This document shows positions 11,353 to 21,952 of a stretch of DNA of 64,000 bases, piece by piece (position 1 is the stretch's first letter; the number at the start of each line of letters is the position of its first letter). Under the pieces are notes generated by a model, which was not told the origin of the DNA, did not search any database, and saw only the letters and a list, made by a program, of their open reading frames with translations. A program made the position numbers and the translations under genes. Source of the stretch: Aedes albopictus (Eukaryota > Arthropoda > Insecta > Diptera > Culicidae); NCBI RefSeq assembly GCF_035046485.1, contig NC_085138.1, positions 365,245,238-365,309,237 on the forward strand, given 5' to 3'.

Positions 11353-12320
11353 GATTGTGCAGACTGCGCATAAGTTGTGCATCAACAATCCAAGATGTTT
11401 TTCTTAGAACTAAGGAATACAAACCGAAAATGTTATGTGAAAAAATCTCAAAAGGAAAATTTTCTAATCTTAAATAGGAATTTTTCTCCTTCCTAAAACT
11501 AAATATATGTAGCAAATGAACAAAATTCAAAATATTACAAACACACACACACACACACAACATGTAATACAAAAATCCAATAGTACTAGAATATATTACA
11601 CACGCATAGAATGCTTTCGAACAGAAACAAAACTCACAAGGAAAAAAACAAAACAGGATAGCGAACTAAAATTACAATTCTGTATAAAAACAAAGGTGAA
11701 AATAACTATTAGTAGTTAGTAAGAAAGTACTAGAAAATGTGACGATGATTTCCTTGTTTCAGTTTTTTTTATAGATACTTTAATATATTTTTTATTTATG
11801 CGAAATTTCATGTTTTCTACGTTTAAGTTTGTCCTCGAATAAAATCGAAAAAAAAAGAAATAAAAAAAAAACGGCTCGCTTGCAATAGTAGTTGCTCATA
11901 GGATTATTTTCGTAACGTTAGTATTGTTCTCATACAGATGTAAGTGATCCCCTTCCTAGAGGGCAGGTTGAAAACTTGCTTCGGATGGTGCTTTCTCTCC
12001 CGGAGATACCCCCTTCTTTATCATACCACACAAACGAAAAAAAAATCGATTCATAAATCGCAAATCTCGCTCTCATATAAGTAGGTCCTTTTTGATTTGA
12101 TGAATAGAACTTTCCTATTGTTTGTGGTATGATACGAGTTTGAGTTTAAGATAGGTAATGCATGAATTGGAATCGCAACATTTTCTTGTTCGTAAAACTT
12201 TGGAACACGGTTTGGATTTCCTCCAAGTATGTATGTTGCAACAGCGAAGCTAGATGTGTCTGTGTGTGAAGGAGTTTGGAATCGGTTCTTCCAAAAATAA
12301 AACTGAATTACCCAGATTGG
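11353..12320 (+). other. Probable 3' UTR of the zinc-finger gene
   Basis: The region is AT-rich and repeat-poor, with AATAAA poly(A) signals at 11838-11843 and 12296-12301. Either could end the transcript. An (AC)9 microsatellite lies at 11541-11558. Confidence 0.45.
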
Positions 12321-13156
12321 ATGCGGGCGTGAATTTTCCTTATTTTGTTTGAATGCAAAGCAAATGTGAGCAGGAGCAAACCTTCTTTGTATTGTGATTG
12401 ATGTGATCTGGCTATAGCTTAGAACTGTTAATTTTGTATTATATGATTTTTAAACATTGGTTGCGATAATATTCTTCGTAAATTATTTTTACCTAAAACC
12501 CTAAGGTCACTAGAAACACTGTTCGGTTGCAATAGCTGTGAGAGAGTGGAAGTATAGAATACGATTTATATGTAAGTGATGAACGTGTGAAAATGGAGTT
12601 GATTTTCGATATATTTTATTGTCACTGTTGAGTGAAGAGATTGGAGTGTTACATGCGAGTTTCATAGCAGTAAGGAGGCGGATTTTACTTCGCTAAAAAG
12701 TAGACAATTCCGACTACATTTCGTTACGTTAATGTTGCCTTTTCTTTTTCGCCCCATTTGGATCATTTCGTTTGTCATCATCGTTGAAAACAAAAACCCA
12801 TTGTTTAGGTAGATTTACGCACTGAGAGAGCTAGTGCTTTAGGAAATTATTAACCGTCAGATGCAGAAGGTTAAATTATGACACAAAACCAGAATGAAAC
12901 TGATTAAGCTAGGAAAAATTGAAACTAAATTATGAGAATTCTCGAAGTTCTTGAATGTCGCCATGATATATGAATATAAAGTGTTCCAAAAATATGCGGT
13001 TTGGGTGAAGTATTTGTTTATGCCGAAATATTTCCTTGGAGGGGTTCATTTTTTACGACTGGTTCACATTCGTGTTTGTTAGACTGTTTCCTATTTTCTT
13101 GTGAATAGACGAGTTTGAGGCTTTTTTCTTCTTCCCAACGTAACGTCCTATTTCCA
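12321..13156. other. Downstream flank, nothing recognised
   Basis: Unique-looking AT-rich DNA without a supported ORF. It may still belong to a longer 3' UTR. Confidence 0.3.
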
Positions 13157-13240
13157 CCAAAGCCTGCTTTTCAGCTTAGTGAGCACTTCCACTGCAGTAG
13201 GACCTGGGTTTGATCCCTGGCTCGTCTTTTTTTTCTACGT
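13157..13240 (+). repeat. SINE-like fragment with a polymerase III B-box-like motif
   Basis: CAGCTTAGTGAGC followed about 35 bases later by GGTTTGATCCC (13207-13217) resembles an A box / B box pair. The words GAGCACTTCCAC and GCCTGC also occur in the Feilai body. It is short and diverged and is not a functional tRNA. Confidence 0.35.
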
Positions 13241-13461
13241 TTGTACCTTTTATCTACTTTTACTTTCATCTCTGTAAATGCGATTGCATGTGAAGCCCTG
13301 CATTACTGAAACAGGAGTATTTTTTCATTCCAATTCCACATGAAGGTTGTACCAATTGTCCAACCACAACTTCCTCCGGAACTATTACGGGTTACTTGCA
13401 GGAATACATATCCGAATATCCTACAGCAAAAATGTCACAAAGTTTTCTTTACGGAATTATC

Positions 13462-14848
13462 TCAGAGAAAAAAGTGATCGCTGTGATGGTTAACATATCC
13501 TTTTGCTTTGGAAGAACCGACCTTTCGTGTTTCCTCTTTCAGAACCTTCATCGATGATGCTGGTCGAAACGTTGTCTCCTCACTGGCATTCCGGACCATC
13601 TGCACCATGAACATTCCAAAGGTATCGAGGGTCGCAAGGAGGGTCGCTACTGGAACCGTTTCTTTGAAGTCCACCCACTTCAGCTTGATCTCTGATGGAA
13701 GCTTTTCGACCAATTCGTGTAACATCGTCGGGTGGGAAAGATGTGCTTCTTGCCTCGCTGCCACTAAATGGTTGCAGTAGTTCTGTACCGCCATACTATA
13801 TGCAATGAGTATATCAAACCTTCCTTCACGGGGAGCTGGCGTATTCCGAATTTGGGCCAAAAAAGCAAGGTAATTACCTGTTTGTTCTGTTTTATATACG
13901 CAACAGGGTATCTCTCCTGGCCGGGTTTACTCATCGGTACAGGAAAGGTCGGCATTCCACCTGGGGCGGATTCTTCATCAAGAAAATTCATCGCCCATTC
14001 CACCGCGTTCTGCGTTTGCGGCGCTTGCTTTTCCACAAATCCCATCTGCTCCAACATTTTGCGCGATTCTTCTCGACGTTTGTCCTCTTCGTGACGCATC
14101 TGATTCAGCCGCTCCCTATCTTTCTGAATTCCTTCCGGAATTCTCAGACCCACCTATTGACTACGTAGTTCTTCGGCACCGCAGTTTCGCGTTCGGCAAC
14201 ACTTTCGTAGTCTTCGACGTACGCACCGAGGAAACGCTGCTTCCCGAACTGGGGCTGATCGATGCACCTTCCAGCTGAGAATTCAGAATCCGGCATTTCT
14301 CTGCCAGGTATTTATCCTCCAATTGTCGAAGCAAATCTGCACGAGACTTCTCTTCTTCGAGCTTCTTCTTCACCAGCGCCTACACTTCTTCGAGTTGTCG
14401 TCGTTGGCTTTCCAATTTCTTCCGCTCCAGGTCCGCTTCCTTTTCACGGTGCAGTCGTAGTTACTCAATCCGCGACATCTCGAGCTCCGCTTCTTGTTTA
14501 CGGCGCTCTTCTTCTTCTATAATCCGTTTCATTTCTAGCTGCTTACGTTCTTCGAGCTGCTGCAGCTCTAGGGCGGCTCTTGCCGCAGGGATAGCTGACG
14601 ATGAGCTTATTCTGGAACGTCGAGACCCAATGGATATCGCAGGTTGTCCCACCGGCGTGCTAGCGGCTAGAATTTCATTCCTACAGCCGGGACACGACCA
14701 CGACAGATCTGCAACAGAGTCTCCTACATGTACACATGTATTATAATGGTACCATTTATCGCAAAGATCACACGCCACCATTTGATCATTTTTTGGATCC
14801 GATCAGAGGCCACAGGTCAGAGGGCGGGACGATTCATTTCTCGACATC
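13462..14848 (-). pseudogene. Decayed BEL/Pao-type LTR-retrotransposon gag
   Basis: The - strand carries a series of open segments (about 14848-14461, 14373-14161, 14153-13764, 13860-13462) interrupted by stops and frameshifts. They appear in the order expected for a mosquito BEL/Pao Gag. First is a PHD-like zinc finger (CDLC, WYHY, SCPGC). Next is a long Glu/Arg/Lys coiled coil. Last is the conserved gag segment with an NHLVAA motif, then LVEKLP and KLKWVDF. No protease, reverse transcriptase, integrase or LTR is seen, so only a gag remnant survives. The family assignment is from motif memory and is moderately sure. Confidence 0.65.
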
Positions 14849-15251
14849 TTCGTCGGAACGGTGCAAACTACCGAATCAGCTTGATTCCGTAAATCTTAAA
14901 GTATGTTGCCACTGCAACTAGGGTAGGAATCAAAATACCTCTTTTTAGCGTTGAATTAATTAGATTTAAGCTGTAAATTTTAATTCATTAGTTTATTAAA
15001 GCTATGTTCACTTAGAATCCGGAATCATGTCACATTTTCTAGTGGCGCTCTCAATGAACATAATCATCATTCTTTTGCAGCACTCTGATCATACACTAAT
15101 CCTCTTTAAATGGTGAAAATTCCATCGATTTTCTTGCAACGAGTGAAAAGTTATTTCAGATTGAAGACAAGAGGAGGAAAAAAATCTTGCACAAACACGT
15201 TGAAAATTTAGCGTAGTCAGGTACGACAGTCGCGAAAAATGTTAATATACT
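14849..15251. other. No feature recognised
   Basis: AT-rich sequence between the gag remnant and the next palindrome. Confidence 0.3.
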
Positions 15252-15465
15252 GCATTTAGTTCACTACTGGACTGCGAACTGCGACTTTATAAGTGCGAAA
15301 ACGTAAATAAAAGTGCGCGATTGCATCAATTTGCGCACTATTTCTTCAATCTATGGAGAACAAGTGCTCTGAAGACACCGAGTTGATTTGATGCAATCGC
15401 GCACTTTTATTAGCGTTTTCGCACTCGTGAAAACTAGTGCGATAGTCCAGTGGTGAACTAAATGC
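15252..15465. repeat. 214-bp inverted-repeat (MITE-like) element
   Basis: Arms of about 80 bases (15252-15332 and 15384-15465) begin GCATTTAGTTCAC and share GTGCGAAAACG and AAAAGTGCGCGATTGCATC. The loop is about 50 bases. A target-site duplication is not clear. Confidence 0.65.
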
Positions 15466-16013
15466 GCTATATCGTCAAAACCATTATGTGTTATGTGCAC
15501 AGATGTTGTTAACCATGGCACAAGGAAGTGTCCTCGGAAGAAAAAAGCTTGGGTTCAATGATAAATCTGCTTTGAATTTGAAGATTTGGCAAGAAGTTCG
15601 AACTCTGGGCATGGTTTTTTCGCAACAAGATGATGAGAACCAATTCATACAAGGATGACAGCCTCAAGAATCGCGTGCTGCTTTTCAAAAACGCACACAA
15701 GGGATATGTAGAGGTTTTACCTATTTTGATGAGCTGCCATGACAGCCGGAGACGTTCAGTGGTATCGTCACAGATGGGTAGTGTTTATCAACGAAAAAAC
15801 ACTCAAATTTCGCGTTTTCTCAATTTACTGAATTGCCTCTTATTTCGCAATAAAAAAAAAGTTTGGCAATTTTTCTTCGGAATCCTAGTCAGACTAGTCA
15901 AGGCACTCAGGACACTGCATAGATGACCTGATTGTTGAACAAATGTGCGGAAGGGGTTGTTGCTAAAATTTACCACCGTTGTGCAGATTTTTAGAGAGGT
16001 CAACACTGAAAGA
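15466..16013. other. No feature recognised
   Basis: A 98-codon ORF crosses the region but resembles nothing I know. It ends near the foldback element and is probably chance. Confidence 0.3.
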
Positions 16014-16021
16014 GTGAGAAA

Positions 16022-18718
16022 GATTCTATAACATTCCCCAGAAAACCATTCCCCAGAATACCAATCCCCAGAATTCCATTCCCCAGAAAACCATTTCCCA
16101 GAATGTACCATTCCCCAGAATGTACCATTTCCCAGAAATCCATTCCCCAGAAATCCATTACCCAGAATGCACCATTCCCCAGAAATCCATTCCCCAGAAA
16201 AGCTTAATATACTCGTCTAAAAAGTTTAATTCGATACACAAACAGTACAATGTTGATCATAAAAATATGTTATAGGCAAGGATTTTAACATTATAGTGTT
16301 ATTACGCGCAAACATCTATTTCTTATACGATATATCCATAAAAATATTCCACAATGGTTCAAACGTTTAATTACCATTGTACACAGTTGCATGTTGATCT
16401 TTAAACCTATCTTGAAAGTTCACAAACTGTCCATTCCAGTTGCGTTGCTATAAAATGTTTTGTTTTTGACAGATTTGTGAAAATTGTGCAGCACTTGTTT
16501 CACGATGAATAAAGTTTTAAAAGTGATGTGCAAAATTTATAGAGAAAATGCATTTTCTTTTGATGTTGTTCAGTGTACAAGATGCTAATGGACCAGTTTA
16601 TGGTCGGTTTATATTAAAAAGATTTTTCTGTCGAAAACTTTGAGTTACTCGGAAAGACTCAACTGACCACGTTTTTCTACGCAAATGGTTGAAGGAATCC
16701 ATCCCAATGGATGCTCCTAATTATTCGCTTCAAAGGCCCTTCATTCATGCGGTATGAGAAGGGCTTTTACCATTATTCCAATACTATGGAATAGAAAAAG
16801 TGATCATAGGTATAAGCAGTTTTAATGCCAGCAATTCTAAATATTTTTAATGAAGAAGGAAAAAGGTATCATTGTTTTCCTTTTGGCTTTCAAAAACCCA
16901 ACAATGTTCCTTCTTTTAAAACATTTTTTTTCTTAGAATTAAGGCAATCAGTAATTTTTTTGGAATTATAACTGCTTACATTTTCAACATAGATTCTCCC
17001 TTCTTTTCTACATAGGCTGTTCTTTCAAATTGCACTTTTCAGGAAATTATGGGCATTATTGCAACCACCGGTGTTAAATTGATGTTATATTTATTATATT
17101 TTTTTTTTCAAATTTCTAAACACCTGTGCTTGTGGTGCCGATAATTACCTAAACATTGCAACTCGAAAGAACAGCCCATGTAGAAAAGAAGGGAAAATCT
17201 ATGTTGAAAAAGTAAGCAGTTGTGATGCCGATAATTTCCTGAAAAGTGCAATTCGAAAGAACAGCCTATGCAGCAAAGAAGGAAACATCTATGTTGAAAA
17301 TGAAAGCAGTTATAATTCCTATAATTGTACCAATTGCCTAAATTCTAAAAAAAAGCTTGTTTAAAAAAAGTAACAGTGTTGGGTTTTTGAATGCCGAAAG
17401 GAAAACAATGTCACCACAGACAAACAGACGTAACACTTCGAACATTTTTCGATTCAAATTTTAGTCTCGGAAACAGATTCGCTTAATTCTAAAAGGACTG
17501 AATTTGGCCAACCATCAACTAGGTGGCAGTAGTGTCAAACTCGAACAAAAACGATGCGAGCGCCGCGGATTGGCAGTTGGTCAACCCTCAAATAAACCGT
17601 TAAATCGAAGTACGATGGCAATTATCAGAGTGTTACGTTTCCTTCTTCGTTAAAAAAATGTTTGAGTCGTTATAAGAATTGTTGGCATTACAACTGCTTA
17701 TATGTTCATCAACAATTTTCCCTTCTTTAGCATAGTCTGTTCTTTCGAGTTGCACTTTTCAGGAAATTATCGGCATCGCAACTGCGTATATACTTTTTTA
17801 ATATAGATTCTCCTTCTTTTTCGGGAAATTATGGGCATTACAGCCTCCACCGGTGTTAAAATTGCTAAAATATTAAATTTAATATTTTTTTCAAATTTCT
17901 AAATACCTGTGCTTGTGGTGCCGATAATTACCTGAATAGTGTAACTCGAAAGAACAGCCTATGCTAAAGAAGGGAAAATTGTTGGAAAAACTACGTAGAA
18001 AATGTAAGAAATTTTGATGTCGATAATTTACTGAAAAGTGCAATTCGAAAGAACAACCTATGCAGAAAAGAAGGAAAAATGTATGTTGAAAAAGTAAGCA
18101 GTTGCGACGCCAATAATTATACCAATCCAATAATCTAAATTGTAAAGGCAAATCATGCTTACTTCCAAAGTTTTTAAGAATTTTTGGCAGGATGTTTCTT
18201 TCGGTGATTTCTTACGATTAAATATTTGATTTTTAGCGATTAATATAATCCATTCAGGGTCTCCAGTTAGCTTAGTGGTTAAGGCTATGGATCGCCAATC
18301 CGGAGACGGCGGGTTCGATTCCCGTTCCGGTCGGGAAAATTTTCTCGACTCCCTGGGCATAGAGTATCATTGTACTTGCCTCACAATATACAAATTCATG
18401 CAATGGCAGGCAAAGAAAGCCCTTCAATTAATAACTGTGGAATTGCTCAAAGAACACTAAGTTCAAGAGAGGCAGGCCAAGTCCCAGTGCGGACGTAGAA
18501 CCATAAAGAAGAAGAAGATAAACCATTCAGAAATAAAACAATAGTTTTATTTTCTTTCTGGGGAATGGTACATTCTGGGGAATGGAATTCTGGGGAATGG
18601 TACATTCTGGGGAATGGGTTTCTGGGAAATGGTTTTCTGGGGAATGGTACATTCTGGGGAATGGAATTCTGGGGATTGGTTTTCTGGGGAATGGTTTTCT
18701 GGGGAATGTAATAGAATC
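16022..18718 (+). mobile_element. Foldback-like transposon, copy A
   Basis: The termini are GATTCTATAACATT (left) and AATGTAATAGAATC (right). GTGAGAAA flanks the element exactly on both sides (16014-16021 and 18719-18726), an 8-bp target-site duplication. Each end continues into a degenerate 15-bp tandem array (CATTCCCCAGAAAAC type), in opposite orientations at the two ends (16032-16200 and 18553-18708). The interior has several forward and reverse copies of a roughly 90-bp unit, plus an inner repeat of CAGACGTAACACT type at about 17418-17642. No transposase is recognised. Architecture (long inverted termini of tandem repeats) resembles Drosophila FB or Galileo. The 8-bp duplication points to hAT or P-type mobilisation. 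Confidence 0.8.
18258..18517 (+). mobile_element. Feilai-like tRNA-derived SINE, complete, inside foldback copy A
   Basis: The head carries an A box TAGCTTAGTGG (18268-18278) and a B box GGTTCGATTCC (18312-18322). A conserved tRNA-unrelated body follows, then a (GAA)n tail. The 13-nt duplication ATAAACCATTCAG lies at 18518-18530, with one mismatch at 18245-18257. Foldback copy B holds the same site without the SINE (about 19021-19040, reverse strand). The insertion boundaries are therefore proven internally. Confidence 0.9.
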
Positions 18719-18911
18719 GTGAGAAAATGTGTGAAAAATAAAAATAAATAATTTCAATGATATTTTTCCATGAAAGTACAATAAATAACCTTTGTTTTGA
18801 GGGCTTCACCTTTTATGTTTGTTATTCCATTATTATACGTGATTTTGTCATTCCGGATTCTAAATGAACATAGCTATATGCATGTAAATAATAGGTTTAG
18901 GTACTCACATT
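18719..18911. other. 193-bp spacer between the two foldback copies
   Basis: AT-rich unique sequence that begins with the right target duplication of copy A and ends with the left duplication of copy B. Confidence 0.6.
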
Positions 18912-21130
18912 GATTCTATAACATTCCCCAGAAAGCCATTCCCCAGAAAACCAATCCCCAGAATTCCATTCCCCAGAATGTACCTTTCCCCAGAAAGAAA
19001 ATAAAACTATTGTTTTATTTCTGAATGGTTTATATTGATCGCTAAAAATCAAATATTTAATCGTAAAAAATCATCGGAAGAAACATCCTGCCAAAAAATC
19101 TTATTTGACAAGAAAAACTTTGGCATTAAGCATGATTTGCCTTTACAATTTAGGCTATTGGTATAATTATTGGCATCGCAATTGCTTACTTTTTTAACAT
19201 ACATTTTTCCTTCTTTTCTGCATAGGTTGTTCTTTCGAATTGCACTTTTCAGTAAATTATCGTCATCAAAACTTCTTACATTTTCTACGTAGTTTTTTCC
19301 TTCTTTTCTGCATAGGCTGTTCTTTCGAGTTACACTATTCCGGTAATTATCGGCACCACAAGCACATGTGTTTAGATATTTAAAAAAAATATAAATAAAT
19401 ATTTTAGCAATTTTAACACCGGTGGAGGCTGTAATGCCCATAATTACCCGAAAAGTGCAATTCAAAAGAACAGCCTATGCAAAAAAGAAGGGAGAATCTA
19501 TGTTAAAAAAGTAAGCAGTTGCGATGCCGATAATTTCCTGAAAATTGCAACTCGAAAGAACAGCCTATGCAAATGAAGGGAAAATTGTTGATGAACATAT
19601 AAGCAGTTGTAATGCCAACAATTCTTATAACGACTCAAACATTTTTTTAACGAAGAAGAAAACGTAACACTCTGATAATAGCCGTCGTACATCGATTTAA
19701 CGGTTTATTTAAGGGTTGACCAACTGCCAATCCGTGGCGCTCGCGTCGTTTTTGTTCGAGTTTGACACTACTGCCAAGTTGATGGTTGGTCAAATTTAGT
19801 CCTTTTAGAATTAAGCGAACCTGTTTCCGAGACTAAAATTTGAATCGAAAAATGTTCGAAGTGTTACGTCTGTGGTGACATTGTTTTCCTTTCGGCATTC
19901 AAAAACCCAACACTGTTCCTTTTTTTAGAATTTAGGCAATTGGTACAATTATTGGAATTATAACTACTTTCATTTTCAACATTCCTTCTTTACTGCATAG
20001 GCTGTTCTTTCGAATTGCACTTTTCAGGAAATTATAGGCATCACAACTGCTTACTTTTTCAACATAGATTTTCCCTTCTTTTCTACATAGGCTGTTCTTT
20101 CGAGTTACAATGTTTAGGTAATTATCGGCATCACAAGCACAGGTGTTTAGAAATAAAAAAAAATATATATATAAAAAATATAACAGCAATTTAACACTGG
20201 TGGTTGTAATAATGCCCATAATTTCCTGAAAAGTGCAATTAAAAAGAACAGCCTATGCATAACAGAAGGGAGAATGATGAAAATGTAAAGCAGTTGTAAT
20301 TTCAAAAATTTTACTAGTTGCCTTAATTCTAAGAAAAATATTGTTTAAAAAGAAGGAACATTGTTGGGTTTTTGAATACCAAAAGGTAAACAATGATACT
20401 TTTTTCCTTCTTCATTAAAAATATTTAGAATTGTTGGCATTGAAACAGCTTATATGTTCACTTTTTCTATTCCATAGTATTGGAATAATGATAAAAGCCC
20501 TGCTCATACCGCATGAATGAAGGGCCTTTGAAGCGAATAGTTAGGAACAGCCATTGGGATGGATTCCTCCAACCATTTGCGTAGAAAAACGTGGTCAGTT
20601 GAGTCTTTCAGAGTAACTCAAAGTTTTCGACAGAAAAATATTTTTAATATAAACCGACCATAAACTGGTCCATTAGCATCTTGTACACTGAACAACATCA
20701 GAAGAAAATGCGTTTTCTCTGTAAATTTTGCACATCACTTTTAAAACTTTATTCATCGTGAAACAAGTGCTGCACAATTTTCACAAATCTGTCAAAAACA
20801 AAACATTTTATAGCAACGCAACTGGAATGATGACAGTTTGTGAAATTTCAAGATAGGTTTAAAGATTAACATGCAACTGTGTACAATGGTAATCAAATGT
20901 TTGAACCATTGTAGAATATTTTTATGGATATACCGTATACGAAATAGATGTTTGCGCTTAATAACACTATAATGTTAAAATCCTTGCCTATAACATATCA
21001 TTATGATCAACATTGTACTGTTTGTGTATCGAATTAAACTTTTTAGCCGAGTATATTAAGCTTTTCTGGGGAATGGAATTCTGGGGATTGGTATTCTGGG
21101 GAATGGTTTTCTGGGGAATGTTATAGAATC
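18912..21130 (-). mobile_element. Foldback-like transposon, copy B (inverted relative to A)
   Basis: It has the same GATTCTATAACATT termini and CATTCCCCAGAAAAC arrays (18922-18998 and 21065-21120). The flanking octamers CTCACATT (18904-18911) and CTTACATT (21131-21138) differ at one base. The interior is the reverse complement of copy A. For example, the block beside the right array (20999-21064) matches the block beside the left array of A (16200-16260). Two open stretches on the - strand (19465-19049 and 20219-19932) translate tandem roughly 30-residue units with regularly spaced cysteines. No transposase is recognised. Confidence 0.8.
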
Positions 21131-21952
21131 CTTACATTTAGTGTTTAAGCAAATTCCAATAGTTTTTAAGTAGGTACAATTCAATATTATTTTGCTGCTA
21201 CGGTACAATATTTGTGAAGCACGTTTTTAATAACTACCAACAATTCTTTTGTTCATTTCCCACTGGCAATTCTGCTATTACACTCTCATTGTTGTGATAC
21301 GGCGATAGGGTTCTCACTTTCTTCCTCGTCTCTCCGTTACGAGATCAAGGGAACTGTGAACAGTCGAGCGCAGTACCAACACACTTAACCCTTATGTGGC
21401 CGGCAGGGTACCCGGAAACCCAGCACCCATTTAAAATACACGGTGTAGAAAAAAGCAAAAAGTTTGCCGACCACATAACGGTTAATAGAAGGTCTACTCA
21501 CGCCTGTTTGATTTTGGCAATTAATAGCACTGTAAATCAAGTTGCACAAAATACCTATTTTTAACTATTCAATTCGTATACAACGAACGATGATATACAT
21601 ATATTTCAGCTTTGAAGCTGATCGAAATGTGATCTGCTGTCAAAAAGTATTTCATCATTCCGAAAGCCATCCTAACACTGCCTACCCTAATTTGGTAGTT
21701 ATTTGGAACCTGAAATCTGAGAAAACTTCATATGATAAATTGTGATGGAATTTGCCATTTTCCCATATAACGGATAGCTAAGTTCAGTCCCTACCCACTT
21801 CTTAGGAGCTCTAAGGTAAATTACACCATGAATCAGAAAATGAATTCGTCGGACAGCTATCACAGGAGTTCGAAGAAACTCATTGCAAAATTAGATGAAA
21901 CCATTGAATATCAGAACATAAATGTATTACTCACGGCAATTCTCACCTTACC
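21131..21952. other. 3' flank of PQBP1 and intergenic DNA
   Basis: No repeat is identified. The PQBP1 stop is followed on the - strand by GGTAAGGTGAG, so a spliced 3' UTR is possible. I found no clear poly(A) signal close by. Confidence 0.35.

Noticed and set aside
16022..16200. CRISPR-like array of 15-bp repeats
   Set aside because: Eukaryotic genome; the repeats are contiguous, degenerate and form transposon termini, with no spacers.
16600..16760. THAP-like or transposase N-terminus in the foldback element
   Set aside because: A short KWLKESI-like stretch suggested it, but no zinc ligands are present and stops break the frame.
18258..18340. tRNA gene (A and B boxes, also at 34970, 35960, 42190, 54660 and 56375)
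   Set aside because: No cloverleaf or 3' end of a tRNA; the sequences continue into SINE bodies with tails and target duplications.
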